NCBI GenBank assembly: GCA_900315095.1
Contig: OMXS01000016.1
Location: 1 to 64,000, forward strand
From: an uncultured Prevotellaceae bacterium
Lineage (GTDB): Bacteria; Bacteroidota; Bacteroidia; Bacteroidales; Bacteroidaceae
Reading direction: 5' to 3'
Length of the DNA: 64,000 nt
Under the pieces are notes generated by a model. The model did not search any database. It saw nothing but the letters and a program-made list of their open reading frames with translations, and was not told where the DNA came from. A program made the translations under genes and the position numbers. The first letter of the stretch is position 1. Every line of letters starts with the position of its first letter. Below are positions 39,163-47,329 of this stretch, in pieces.

Positions 39163-39372
39163 AAATTATTATAATTAATATAATTATTCAACTTTCGAAA
39201 ACTCACTCGCCTAGTAAATAGGGGGAGACAGAAGAAGATAGTGGGAGATAAAAGACGTTAGTTTATCTGCAGGGCAACAGCACGCAAAGCGTTGTCCTCT
39301 ATCTCCGCCGCTGAATAGCGGCATATCTCCCTTTATCTTCATATATCTTCTTAACATGTCAAACTTGAGTTA
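39163..39372. repeat. Left flank of the GxxExxY cassette
   Basis: AAATTATTATAATTAATATA at 39163 starts a 23-bp segment (39163-39185) that is the inverse of 39811-39833 with one mismatch. The rest is a copy of the GGAGATA repeat family (39221-39355), with GTTGTCCTCTATCTCC and a small hairpin, CGCCGCTGAATAGCGGC. Confidence 0.65.
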
Positions 39373-39804
39373 TTATTCGCTGACATATTTTTTGTAGTTA
39401 TCTTGAGTAAGCAAGACAAACCTGTCGGTGGCTTGATTATACAGATATCGCTCTGCCCTCAGACTTCTCTCGCAAAAGTTCAAAAGTACACCTCTTTCCA
39501 TATGTGAGATGCGCATGTAATTGAACAATTGCGACCGATGTTCTGAAAGTATTTTTTCAACAGCCTTCAACTCAACTACTACCCCATGATAATAAAAGTC
39601 AGCATAATATACTTTCTCCATTAGATGGTCTTTATAGTAGAGTCTTAACTGTTTTTCTCTTTCGAAATCCATCTTGCGCTCATTCATCTCGATGGCCAGT
39701 GCCTCTTGATAAATAGGCTCCGACAACCCTCTTCCGAGTGTTTTGTGAACTTCTTGAGCAGCCCCAACAACTTCGTATATACTCTTATACTCTTCCCTTG
39801 TCAT
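39373..39804 (-). CDS. GxxExxY protein (PD-(D/E)XK nuclease-like)
   Basis: From the Met at 39804 the protein is 143 residues: MTREEYKSIYEVVGAAQEVH, then GRGLSEPIYQEAL with the name-giving GxxExxY motif, YYKDHLMEKVYYADFYYHGVVVELKAVEKI and LNFCERSLRAERY. The D-x-E/L-K pattern fits a minimal PD-(D/E)XK core. Function is unknown; such genes are dispersed in Bacteroidetes. It separates pta from ackA, which are normally adjacent, and lies between inverted AT-rich repeats. Confidence 0.88.
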   Translation of the reverse strand: MTREEYKSIYEVVGAAQEVHKTLGRGLSEPIYQEALAIEMNERKMDFEREKQLRLYYKDHLMEKVYYADFYYHGVVVELKAVEKILSEHRSQLFNYMRISHMERGVLLNFCERSLRAERYLYNQATDRFVLLTQDNYKKYVSE

Positions 39805-39860
39805 CGAAAAAATTATAATAATTATAATAATTTCTGTCAAGTTTATAACTTCTGTTTTTT

Positions 39861-40868
39861 TTACTTGGCATCCATTGCCTGACAAGCGGTGATGGCCACC
39901 ATCTTGTAGATGTCGTCAACAGAGCATCCGCGACTGAGGTCGTTCACTGGGCGAGCAATACCCTGAAGGATAGGACCGAGGGCAACAGCACCGCCAAGAC
40001 GCTCAACAAGCTTATATGCGATGTTACCAACTTCAAGGCAAGGCACAACGAGAACATTGGCACGACCAGCGATGTCTGAACCTGGAGCCTTCTTCTGTCC
40101 CACGCTGGGCACAAGTGAAGCGTCTGCCTGCAGTTCACCGTCAATCTTCAACTCAGGTGCCATCTCCTTAGCGAGACGTGTTGCCTCAACAACCTTGTCA
40201 ACAACCTCGTGCTTTGCCGAACCCTTAGTAGAGAAACTGAGCATTGCAACGCGCGGCTCCTCGAAGCCAGCCACCGACTTCGCTGTCTGTGCCGTACAAA
40301 CGGCAATCTGTGCCAACTGGTTAGCATCGGGCATAGGAGTTACAGCAACGTCGCCAATAACCAGAATACCGTTCTCGCCATACTGTGGAGTCTGAGTGAG
40401 CATAAGCATAGCTCCGCTGACACATGTGATGCCTGGCTGAGTCTTGATTATCTGGAGGGCTGGACGCAGAGTGTCGCCTGTCGTAGAGAGCGCACCGCTT
40501 ATCTGTCCGTCAGCATCGCCAGTCTTTATTATCATACATCCAAGATAGAGAGGGTTCTTCACCAGTTGGCGAGCCTCCTCTATGGTCATACCCTTCTTCT
40601 TGCGAAGTTCAGCGAGCAACTGGGCATACTCTTCGCTCTTCTCGCAGTTCTCTGGGTCTATGAGTGTTGCCTTGTCAATGTTCTTCAGTCCGAGACGGTC
40701 AGCCAGAGCATGTACTTTCTCAGGATTTCCAATCAAAATAAGGTTAGCAATGTCTTCAGCCAGCACACGGTCGGCTGCTGTCAGTGTACGCTCCTCCTCT
40801 GCCTCTGGGAGCACGATGCGCTGCTTGTTACTCTTAGCACGCGCGATGATTTGTTGCACTAAATCCAT
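39861..40868 (-). CDS. pta: Phosphate acetyltransferase
   Basis: The 335-residue enzyme interconverts acetyl-CoA and acetyl phosphate. It consists of the PTA domain only, as in many anaerobes: [63 protein letters not shown] and [17 protein letters not shown]. Its usual partner acetate kinase is downstream on the same strand but broken, so acetyl phosphate would have no AckA outlet in this genome unless another copy exists. Confidence 0.96.
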   Translation of the reverse strand: MDLVQQIIARAKSNKQRIVLPEAEEERTLTAADRVLAEDIANLILIGNPEKVHALADRLGLKNIDKATLIDPENCEKSEEYAQLLAELRKKKGMTIEEARQLVKNPLYLGCMIIKTGDADGQISGALSTTGDTLRPALQIIKTQPGITCVSGAMLMLTQTPQYGENGILVIGDVAVTPMPDANQLAQIAVCTAQTAKSVAGFEEPRVAMLSFSTKGSAKHEVVDKVVEATRLAKEMAPELKIDGELQADASLVPSVGQKKAPGSDIAGRANVLVVPCLEVGNIAYKLVERLGGAVALGPILQGIARPVNDLSRGCSVDDIYKMVAITACQAMDAK

Positions 40869-40947
40869 AGTAGATAAATTTTTAATTATTGTTTATGATG
40901 TGTTTATATAGTGTCTTCTGCTGTCTTCTTCATAGTGTGTTGGTGCA

Positions 40948-41715
40948 TCATTGCATCTCCTTTGTGAGCAGACTCTCAAAGTCTTCGGCCGAAAGGCGCA
41001 ACTGCATTTTCCCGTGAATGGCAACACTGATGCGGCCGGTCTCCTCAGACACCACAACTGCAACAGCATCACTCTCCTCGGAGATTCCCATAGCAGCACG
41101 GTGGCGCAGTCCCAGTTCTTTGGGGATATTCACATCGTGACTAACGGGGAGAATACATCCTGCTGCCTTTATCCTCTGCTTCGACACCACCATAGCGCCG
41201 TCGTGAAGTGGAGAGTTCTTGAAGAAGATGTTCTCTATCAATCGCTGACTCAGTCGGGAGTCTATCTTTTCGCCTGTCTCAACGATATCGTCGAGCGGTG
41301 TGACGCGTTCAATGACTATCAGCGCACCCACCTTTCCGCGCCCCATACTCATGCACGAACGCACAATCGTCATCACGCTTTCCTTGTCGACATTGCTCTT
41401 GCGTTTTCCGCCGCTGAAGAACTTCAGCAGCGCGCTAAAGCTCTGGTGAGCGCCCACATTATAGAAGAACTTGCGTATCTCGTCCTGAAAGATGATGATG
41501 AGCGCTATCACTCCCACACTCATAAGATTGTCCAAAATGGCACCGAGAAGTCGCATCTCAAACACACGACTCACAAAAATCCACATAATGAAGAACACTA
41601 TGATGCCACCGAACACATTGAGCGAGCGCGACGCCTTCATCACTCTGTAGATGTAATAGAGTCCAAGCGCCACCGCCACAATGTCTATTATGTCTTTTAT
41701 TCCAAAATCAAACAT
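40948..41715 (-). CDS. Membrane diadenylate cyclase (CdaA type)
   Basis: The 255-residue protein has three N-terminal membrane helices (residues 8-65) and a DisA_N domain. The catalytic motifs DGAMVV (residues 165-170, approximate) and RHRAAMG are both present. It makes c-di-AMP from two ATP at the cytoplasmic face. The gene follows folP by 10 bp on the same strand, an arrangement I recall from other Bacteroidetes, so the two are probably one operon. Confidence 0.93.
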   Translation of the reverse strand: MFDFGIKDIIDIVAVALGLYYIYRVMKASRSLNVFGGIIVFFIMWIFVSRVFEMRLLGAILDNLMSVGVIALIIIFQDEIRKFFYNVGAHQSFSALLKFFSGGKRKSNVDKESVMTIVRSCMSMGRGKVGALIVIERVTPLDDIVETGEKIDSRLSQRLIENIFFKNSPLHDGAMVVSKQRIKAAGCILPVSHDVNIPKELGLRHRAAMGISEESDAVAVVVSEETGRISVAIHGKMQLRLSAEDFESLLTKEMQ

Positions 41716-41725
41716 GCTTTTTGAG

Positions 41726-42613
41726 TTAGGAGTTAGGAGTTCCCGTTTTCGTCATCGTCATCGTTAATCGTATCGTTTCAACTGCCTCGCGAATATCATG
41801 GACTCGAAGGATGCGTGCGCCCTTCATCAGTGCAATAGTGTTCAGCACCGTTGTACCGTTGAGAGCCTCGACTGGTGTGATGCCAAGCGTGCGCCATATC
41901 ATCGTCTTGCGAGACAGTCCTGCAAGCACAGGCAACCCGAACTCTTGCAGCAGTTCCATACGCTGCAGCGTGTCGAAGTTCTGCTCCATCGTCTTGCCGA
42001 AACCGAAACCAGGATCAAGAATAATATCACGCTGACCACGAGCGCGTAGTTGTCTGATGCGCAAGGCAAAGAACTTCATAGTGTCTTCCAGCGATCCCTG
42101 ACTCGACATCAGTACATACGGCACTCCGCCGCGCCAACTCTCCTCAAGAACAGGGGCACAGTCGGCAGTCTCGTCGCTGTCAATATCGTTTGCTGAAGCC
42201 TCGCCACCATATGCGCCATCAGGATTGCCGCCACTGACATCATTGATGACGCCTGCGCCAAACTCCTCAACAGCCATTTTCGCAACGTCACGACGGAAGG
42301 TATCGACGCTAAGCACCGCATCTGGTTGCTGTCCTCTCACAACACGCAGCGCAAAACGCATGCGCTCCATCTCCTCTTCCTCAGACACCTGATCGGCACC
42401 TGGACGAGTGGAAAATGCGCCTACATCGATTATTCGCCCGCCGTCTTCTATTATTTCGTTGGCACGGGCAGCAATCTCTATCTCTGTCTGCTTGCGGCTC
42501 CCTTCATAGAAAGAATCGGGAGTGCAGTTGAGGATTCCCATCACCAACGGTTCCCTCAACGACAGCAACTTGCCGGAGATGTTCAGCGTATATTCTGCGA
42601 TATTGTCTTTCAT
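41726..42613 (-). CDS. folP: Dihydropteroate synthase
   Basis: From the Met at 42613 (MKDNIAEYTLNISGKLLSLR) the protein is 295 residues. It has the pterin-site motifs VMGILNCTPDSFYEG and IIDVGAFSTRPGADQV, NDVSGG, and DPGFGFGKTMEQNF. It condenses 6-hydroxymethyldihydropterin pyrophosphate with 4-aminobenzoate. A longer frame to 42778 crosses the promoter and is rejected. About 30 residues around NPDGAYGGEASANDIDSDE are an insert with low conservation. Confidence 0.94.
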   Translation of the reverse strand: MKDNIAEYTLNISGKLLSLREPLVMGILNCTPDSFYEGSRKQTEIEIAARANEIIEDGGRIIDVGAFSTRPGADQVSEEEEMERMRFALRVVRGQQPDAVLSVDTFRRDVAKMAVEEFGAGVINDVSGGNPDGAYGGEASANDIDSDETADCAPVLEESWRGGVPYVLMSSQGSLEDTMKFFALRIRQLRARGQRDIILDPGFGFGKTMEQNFDTLQRMELLQEFGLPVLAGLSRKTMIWRTLGITPVEALNGTTVLNTIALMKGARILRVHDIREAVETIRLTMTMTKTGTPNS

Positions 42614-42654
42614 TATTGAGTGGCCTGCAACGGCGTTGCAGTGTCTTTCATTTG

Positions 42655-42684
42655 CAAAAATACTATAAATCAACCATACTGCAA
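42655..42684 (-). promoter_or_regulatory. folP promoter
   Basis: On the minus strand TTG (42684-42682), a 19-bp spacer and TATTTTTG (42662-42655) precede the folP start by 41 bp. The divergent murF -7 box TATTTTTG is at 42751-42758. Confidence 0.65.
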
Positions 42685-42786
42685 AACTTTCAACACTATT
42701 TTTATTTAATTTAAGTTTCCAAAAACATCTCGTATATTGAAACTTTTTCCTATTTTTGCAGTCAGAAAGAGTAAACATAAGAAATC

Positions 42787-44184
42787 ATGGACATAAAAGA
42801 GATTTTCAATATCGTAAAGACACACATGCCGATAACCACCGACAGCCGAGACTGTCCAGAAGGAAGCGTGTTCCTTGCGCTCAAGGGTGAGACCTTCGAC
42901 GGCAACAAGTTCGCCGTGAGTGCATTGCAGAAGGGATGCGCTATTGCAATCGTTGACAATACAGACATCATCGGTACAAGTGGTGAAAAGGTGGTGTTCA
43001 GCGACAACGGCACCGCTGAGATTTCTCTCGAAAACGGCAGACAAGGCATGTTGATTCTCGTTGACAACACCTTGCAGACATACAAAGATCTTGCCCGCGA
43101 GCACCGCAGACAGTTCAACATACCAGTTGTGGGTGTTACTGGCACCAACGGAAAGACAACCACTAAGGAGCTTATTGCTGCCGTGCTGGGCGAGAAATAT
43201 AACGTGCACTACACCCGAGGCAACTTCAACAATGATGTGGGAGTGCCAAAGACGCTGTTCCAACTCTCCAGCGAGCACGAGATTGCAGTTATCGAGATGG
43301 GGGCATCGCATCCTGGCGACATAAAGACGCTGGTGGAGACAGTAGAACCCACATGTGGAATAATCACTAATGTAGGACGCGCCCACTTGCAAGGCTTCGG
43401 CTCCTTCGAGGGAGTGAAGCGCACCAAAGGTGAACTCTACGACTTCTTAATTGATAATGGACATTTGACAATTGATAGTTGCGCATCGCCTTCGCCTATC
43501 TTCATCAATGCCGACAATGCCGACCTTATGGAAATGGCTAAGGAAAGAAAGGCACCGAAATTGATAAAATACGGTAAGGACACAGCTGACGAGGTGACTG
43601 TACGCGGAAAAATCATCGACTGCGCACCGTTCCTGCACTTCTCTTGGCAAGCCGACGGCGGTGCAGAGCATGAGGTGAAGACCCATCTCATCGGCGCATA
43701 TAACATCGACAACATGCTGGCAGCGGCAACTATAGGACTGCATTTCGGCGTCAGCGAAGAACAGGTGTGCCACGCATTGGAGAACTACACGCCAACAAAC
43801 AACCGTTCGCAACTCACCGTAACCGCCCACAACCACCTCATAGTGGATGCTTACAACGCCAACCCAACGAGCATGAAGGCTGCCGTCGACAACCTCGCAG
43901 CGATGAACGTGCCCGCAAAAATGGCTATTCTTGGCGACATGCGCGAACTGGGTGAGGTGTCTGGCGAGGAGCATCAGCGCATAGTTGACCTGCTGAAGTC
44001 AAAAGGGCTCAACGATATCTGGCTCGTTGGCGAGGAGTTTGGCAAGACCGACTGCGCGTTCCGCAAGTTCAAGGACGTTGAAGAAGTGAAGTCCGCCATC
44101 GCCGAATGCCAACCGCAAGGCAAATACATTCTTATAAAAGGCAGCAACAGCATGCGTCTGTACACATTGCCCGAGGTTCTTTAG
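42787..44184 (+). CDS. murF: UDP-N-acetylmuramoyl-tripeptide--D-alanyl-D-alanine ligase
   Basis: MurF adds D-Ala-D-Ala to the UDP-MurNAc-tripeptide, the last cytoplasmic step of peptidoglycan precursor synthesis. The 465 residues show DSRDCPEGSVFLALKG, the ATP loop VTGTNGKTTTKE, EMGASHPGDI, YNIDNMLAAATIGLHFG and DAYNANPTSMKAA. Near residues 222-240 a stretch, LIDNGHLTIDSCASPSPI, looks like an in-frame insertion of intergenic-type sequence (TTGATAATGGACATTTGACA). It is divergent from folP. Confidence 0.95.
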   Translation: MDIKEIFNIVKTHMPITTDSRDCPEGSVFLALKGETFDGNKFAVSALQKGCAIAIVDNTDIIGTSGEKVVFSDNGTAEISLENGRQGMLILVDNTLQTYKDLAREHRRQFNIPVVGVTGTNGKTTTKELIAAVLGEKYNVHYTRGNFNNDVGVPKTLFQLSSEHEIAVIEMGASHPGDIKTLVETVEPTCGIITNVGRAHLQGFGSFEGVKRTKGELYDFLIDNGHLTIDSCASPSPIFINADNADLMEMAKERKAPKLIKYGKDTADEVTVRGKIIDCAPFLHFSWQADGGAEHEVKTHLIGAYNIDNMLAAATIGLHFGVSEEQVCHALENYTPTNNRSQLTVTAHNHLIVDAYNANPTSMKAAVDNLAAMNVPAKMAILGDMRELGEVSGEEHQRIVDLLKSKGLNDIWLVGEEFGKTDCAFRKFKDVEEVKSAIAECQPQGKYILIKGSNSMRLYTLPEVL

Positions 44185-44235
44185 TGTTGAGAACTGAAGG
44201 CTGAGGCATGAAAAAAAGAACAAAGCAAAAGAATA

Positions 44236-44553
44236 ATGACACCTGAAGAAAAAACCATGATAGAGGAGCGCATCGTGGATGTGCTGAAGACCGTTTACGA
44301 CCCTGAGATACCCGTGAACATCTATGATCTGGGCATGATTTACAAGATAGACATGCAGGAAGATGGTGTCCTGGATGTGGATATGACGTTCACCGCGCCC
44401 AACTGCCCAGCAGCCGACTTCATCCTTGAGGATGTACGAACGAAACTGGAAAGCGTGGATGGAGTGAAAACCGCTAACGTGAACCTCGTCTTCGAACCAG
44501 CATGGGACCAAAGCATGCTTAGCGAGGAAGCGAAGTTGGAACTGGGGCTTTAA
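44236..44553 (+). CDS. DUF59/MIP18 family Fe-S cluster assembly protein
   Basis: The 105-residue protein reads MIEERIVDVLKTVYDPEIPV, NIYDLGMIYKIDMQEDG and TFTAPNCPAADFILEDV, with the conserved Cys of DUF59 proteins (SufT, PaaD, MIP18) in APNCP. These proteins help mature iron-sulfur proteins. No suf genes are close by. The stop codon touches the left inverted repeat of the following four-helix-bundle cassette. Confidence 0.88.
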   Translation: MTPEEKTMIEERIVDVLKTVYDPEIPVNIYDLGMIYKIDMQEDGVLDVDMTFTAPNCPAADFILEDVRTKLESVDGVKTANVNLVFEPAWDQSMLSEEAKLELGL

Positions 44554-45096
44554 AATGTATAATGCAGAATGTAGAATGGAGAATTATGATTACTTTTGAG
44601 TGGTGAACGTTGCATTTTGATTATTAATGAACATTCTGATAATCTTTTAAATGTCTGGTATTATGGTATTACAGAGGAAAGAGAACATACTAAAGATTAA
44701 GTCGGAGAAATTCGGGAGCAGAATAGCGAAGATGTATTTGTATCTCACTTCTGTAAAGAACGAAACTGTAATGTCAAAACAGATATATAGGAGCGGGACA
44801 AGCATTGGGGCAAATATCGCCGAAAGCATCAATGCAGAGAGTAATTATGATTTCATTCACAAATTAAGCATTGCGCTGAAAGAAGCAAACGAGACGGAGT
44901 ATTGGCTCACTAATTTACATGAGAGTGGCTTCATAAACGATAAGGAGTTCAACTCCATAAATAGCGATAACGAAGAATTGATAAAAATACTTGTAAAATC
45001 AATAAAAACGAAAAAGGAAAGAATGGGAATAGACGACACAAAGAGATAGTTCTTGAAGGTAATCATAATTCTACATTCTACATCATACATTCTACA
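44554..45096. mobile_element. Four-helix-bundle cassette 2 with terminal inverted repeats
   Basis: The left repeat at 44554-44593 (AATGTATAATGCAGAATGTA then GAATGGAGAATTATGATTAC) is matched in inverse at 45059-45096 (GTAATCATAATTCTACATTC then TACATCATACATTCTACA). The unit starts at the base after the DUF59 stop and ends two bases before the LpxH start. The only gene inside is the four-helix-bundle protein. Confidence 0.7.
44651..45049 (+). CDS. Four-helix bundle protein (S23 type), second copy
   Basis: The 132-residue protein shows IYRSGTSIGANIAESINAES, FIHKLSIALKEANETEYWL and LVKSIKTKKE, the family pattern seen also at 28989-29354. The two copies differ clearly in sequence, so they are separate acquisitions rather than a recent duplication. 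It has an N-terminal VLQRKENILKIKSEKFGSRI and a basic C-terminus. Function unknown. It lies within inverted repeats between the DUF59 and LpxH genes. Confidence 0.87.
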   Translation: MSGIMVLQRKENILKIKSEKFGSRIAKMYLYLTSVKNETVMSKQIYRSGTSIGANIAESINAESNYDFIHKLSIALKEANETEYWLTNLHESGFINDKEFNSINSDNEELIKILVKSIKTKKERMGIDDTKR

Positions 45097-45098
45097 AT

Positions 45099-45866
45099 AT
45101 GAGAAATAACATTTATATATTAAGTGACGCGCACCTTGGTTCCTGGGCCATTGACCACGGGAGGATGCAGGAGAGGAGGCTGATACGTTTTCTCGACGAC
45201 ATCAAGGGGAAGGCGAAGGCTATCTACCTGTTGGGCGATATGTTCGACTTTTGGTACGAGTGGAAATACTGCGTACCTAAGGGTTACACGCGTTTTCTGG
45301 GCAAGTTGTCTGAACTAACGGACATGGGCATCGAGGTACACTACTTCACGGGCAATCACGACATCTGGATGTATGGTTATCTGGAGGAGGAATGTGGTGT
45401 CACCTTGCACAAGAAACCAGAGACTGTGGAACTATATAATAAAGTGTTCTATCTGGCTCATGGTGACGGGCTTGGCGACCCTGACAAGAAGTTCCAGATG
45501 ATTCGAAAGATATTCCACAACCGTTTGTGTCAACGGATGTTCTCAATGATACACCCTCGATGGTCGTTGTGGTTCGGTCACACATGGGCCAAACATTCGC
45601 GCATGAAACGCGCCGACGGCAAAGAACCTCCATATATGGGCGAGGACAAAGAGTTCTTAGTACGTTACACCAAGGATTACATGAAGAACCATCCCAACAT
45701 CGACTACTTCATCTATGGTCACCGTCACATAGAACTAGACATGATGCTAAGCCATAAGACGCGAATGATGATTATCGGCGACTGGATATGGCAGTTCACT
45801 TACGTCATCTTCGATGGAAACCACTTGTTCCTTGAGGAATATGTTGAGGGAGAAAGCAAAATGTGA
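45099..45866 (+). CDS. UDP-2,3-diacylglucosamine diphosphatase-like hydrolase
   Basis: The 255-residue metallophosphoesterase has all motifs of the LpxH group: SDAHLGSW, LLGDMFDFWYEW, FTGNHDIWM, LAHGDGLGDP and IYGHRHIEL. LpxH converts UDP-2,3-diacylglucosamine to lipid X in lipid A synthesis at the inner membrane. The enzyme is slightly longer than E. coli LpxH. A clear terminator follows the stop. The start is only two bases from the inserted cassette, so its original leader may have been displaced. Confidence 0.9.
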   Translation: MRNNIYILSDAHLGSWAIDHGRMQERRLIRFLDDIKGKAKAIYLLGDMFDFWYEWKYCVPKGYTRFLGKLSELTDMGIEVHYFTGNHDIWMYGYLEEECGVTLHKKPETVELYNKVFYLAHGDGLGDPDKKFQMIRKIFHNRLCQRMFSMIHPRWSLWFGHTWAKHSRMKRADGKEPPYMGEDKEFLVRYTKDYMKNHPNIDYFIYGHRHIELDMMLSHKTRMMIIGDWIWQFTYVIFDGNHLFLEEYVEGESKM

Positions 45867-45890
45867 ATTGAGAATCAGTTACCAAACAAA

Positions 45891-45918
45891 AACCGCCCTT
45901 TTAACAGGCGGTTTTCTT
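45891..45918 (+). terminator. Rho-independent terminator after the LpxH-like gene
   Basis: AACCGCC (45891-45897) pairs with GGCGGTT (45907-45913), followed by TTCTTTGTTT. Confidence 0.85.
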
Positions 45919-45970
45919 TGTTTATTAGTGTCGGGATGAAGCACATTTGACATAGAACGCCACGTTCCTT

Positions 45971-46005
45971 AAAAAACAAAAAGACAACATCAATGATGCT
46001 GTCTT
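45971..46005 (-). terminator. Terminator of tRNA-Pro
   Basis: On the minus strand AAAAGACAGCATCA pairs with TGATGTTGTCTTTT, followed by TGTTTTTTAAG. It begins a few bases after the tRNA 3' end. Confidence 0.85.
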
Positions 46006-46013
46006 TTAAGCAG

Positions 46014-46086
46014 TCGGGATGAGGCGACTCGAACGCCCGACCCCTACGTCCCGAACGTAGTGCGCTACCAACTGCGCTACATCCCG
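46014..46086 (-). tRNA. tRNA-Pro (CGG)
   Basis: The 73-nt cloverleaf starts CGGGATGTAGCGCAGTTGG. The acceptor arms CGGGATG and CATCCCG pair perfectly, the D arm is GCGC/GCGC, the anticodon stem CTACG/CGTAG and the loop TTCGGGA, giving anticodon CGG. The T arm carries TTCGAGT. The discriminator is A and CCA is not encoded. It has its own promoter box upstream (TACCTTTG, 46105-46098 on the minus strand) and a strong terminator. Confidence 0.97.
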
Positions 46087-46156
46087 ATTTGCGGATGCAA
46101 AGGTAGCAAGAAAAAATGAATTGCGTGCAATTTTAATAAGAAATTTAGATAAAAAC

Positions 46157-46187
46157 TTGCTCAGTCCACTTTTTTATACTACCTTTG
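46157..46187 (+). promoter_or_regulatory. tRNA-Phe promoter
   Basis: TTG at 46157-46159, a 20-bp spacer and TACCTTTG at 46180-46187 lie 34 bp before the tRNA. Confidence 0.75.
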
Positions 46188-46221
46188 CACCCGCTTTCGC
46201 ACAGAGAGCCACAACAACGAT

Positions 46222-46294
46222 GGTGCCTTAGCTCAGTTGGTAGAGCATCGGACTGAAAATCCGTGTGTCCCCGGTTCGATTCCTGGAGGTACCA
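46222..46294 (+). tRNA. tRNA-Phe (GAA)
   Basis: The 73-nt cloverleaf starts GGTGCCTTAGCTCAGTTGG. The acceptor arms GGTGCCT and AGGTACC pair with one G-T, the D arm is GCTC/GAGC, and the anticodon loop CTGAAAA gives GAA. The top pair of the anticodon stem is a T-T mismatch. The T loop is GGTTCGATTCC and the discriminator A; CCA is not encoded. Confidence 0.96.
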
Positions 46295-46300
46295 CACACC

Positions 46301-46338
46301 AAGGACTTGGATTCGTATAGATTCCAAGTCCTTTTATT
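46301..46338 (+). terminator. Terminator of tRNA-Phe
   Basis: AAGGACTTGGA (46301-46311) pairs with TCCAAGTCCTT (46323-46333), followed by TTATTTT. Confidence 0.9.
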
Positions 46339-46340
46339 TT

Positions 46341-46484
46341 GGCAATTATATACAATCAGACCCACAAGTAATGCAAGGCCAATATTGAAGCCTGCATGAA
46401 AGTTCCCCGCCCCCGAAGGGGAATTGTTAAAGGGACTCTTTTCCTACGCCATGCGCTCGATGGGGCCAAGTAGTATATAATTCC
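46341..46484. mobile_element. MITE-like element, copy C
   Basis: The left end GGCAATTATATACAATCAGA and the right end GGCCAAGTAGTATATAATTCC (first 20 bases shown in part: GGCCAAGTAGTATATAATTC) are imperfect inverted repeats. This is the shortest copy, 144 bp, with TTCCCCGCCCCCGAAGGGG inside. It begins right after the tRNA-Phe terminator. Confidence 0.65.
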
Positions 46485-46524
46485 TCTTTAAAAATTCTTC
46501 TCATGATGTGAAGAGCAGTTAAAA

Positions 46525-46657
46525 AGTGATGACAGTGTAGACCGTGTAGACCATTTTTACGCGTTATATGAAAAAAAATAAAAAATACAAGTGTGTAATT
46601 TATTATTTTTTTGTAGAATGTTTATAACAAGTATACACGGTCTACATCGTCTTCACT
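46525..46657. repeat. Inverted repeat with GTGTAGACC motifs
   Basis: AGTGATGACAGTGTAGACCG at 46525 and the piece ending at 46657 (GTATACACGGTCTACATCGT from 46631) are imperfect inverse copies over about 26 bp. The left arm holds GTGTAGACC twice in tandem. The centre is very AT-rich. No coding frame is credible. Confidence 0.6.
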
Positions 46658-46798
46658 TCTCCGTTTGTAAAAGACTGATAATCAGCATCAATGAAAGTGG
46701 CGAGTTTCCTCAAGTTTTTCCTTATTTAATGTGATAAATATGTTTTTTACCAAGTGTGCAATCACAAGTGTAATTGTCAGAAAATACAAGTGGGAGTG

Positions 46799-46882
46799 TC
46801 AGGAGTATCTCCTGAGGTGCTCAGGTATATATATCTGAGGTGGTCAGGAAGCATTCCTGAGGCGGTCAGGAGTATCTCCTGA
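46799..46882. repeat. Array of four small palindromes at 22-23 bp spacing
   Basis: Palindromes start at 46799, 46821, 46844 and 46866: TCAGGAGTATCTCCTGA, TCAGGTATATATATCTGA, TCAGGAAGCATTCCTGA and TCAGGAGTATCTCCTGA again. They are joined by GGTGC, GGTGG and GGCGG. All keep the TCAGG...CTGA arms while the centre changes, with paired changes in the stem of unit 2 (A to T and T to A). Confidence 0.85.
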
Positions 46883-47011
46883 GAAGACCACACACAAAGG
46901 GCAACAACTCCATTTATTATTCGGGAAATTACATACCATTAGCCCCACAATGGGGACAACCGCCAATATAACGTCAGCTCCCGCACACACTACCAGAGTA
47001 TAGATTTTGCT

Positions 47012-47048
47012 ATAAAATAACGGGATCCGCATAGTTGCGAATCCCGTT
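47012..47048 (-). terminator. Terminator of the leucine-rich protein operon
   Basis: On the minus strand AACGGGAT (47048-47041) with TCGCA pairs with TGCGG and ATCCCGTT (47026-47019), followed by ATTTTATAGC. Confidence 0.75.
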
Positions 47049-47091
47049 AACACAATTAACTCAAAAGAGTATATTTCTTGCGTAAAACTGC

Positions 47092-47316
47092 TTACCAGTT
47101 ATCATCATCAACGATGACATCATTGCCTTTGGACTGTGAGTTCAACTCACCATCGTCGTCCTCTGTTGGATCATGCTGATACCAGTCAGGATTCTGATAG
47201 GGATTGTTGCCTGAGTTGTCACTGATTTCTCCCTCGCGTCCGCCTTTGCTTCCGCAAATCATTGACGATGCTTCCAAATAGATTATCTCCGTAACAGGAG
47301 CCATATATTTTTTCAT
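47092..47316 (-). CDS. Small acidic protein with MKKYMAPVTEII-type leader
   Basis: The 74-residue protein begins MKKYMAPVTEIIYLEASSMI and then CGSKGGREGEISDNSGNNP, ending in an acidic tail (DVIVDDDNW). Short proteins with a similar leader, a Gly/Ser-rich middle and an Asp-rich end are common in Prevotella-like genomes; their role is unknown, and the pattern recalls a leader plus core. It starts 13 bp after the leucine-rich protein stop and ends before a clear terminator, so it is the second gene of that operon. Confidence 0.7.
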   Translation of the reverse strand: MKKYMAPVTEIIYLEASSMICGSKGGREGEISDNSGNNPYQNPDWYQHDPTEDDDGELNSQSKGNDVIVDDDNW

Positions 47317-47329
47317 TGTCTTGTCCTCC

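Noticed and set aside
42614-42778. N-terminal extension of dihydropteroate synthase
   Set aside because: The stretch contains the folP promoter and has no similarity to the family; the Met at 42613 gives the normal length.
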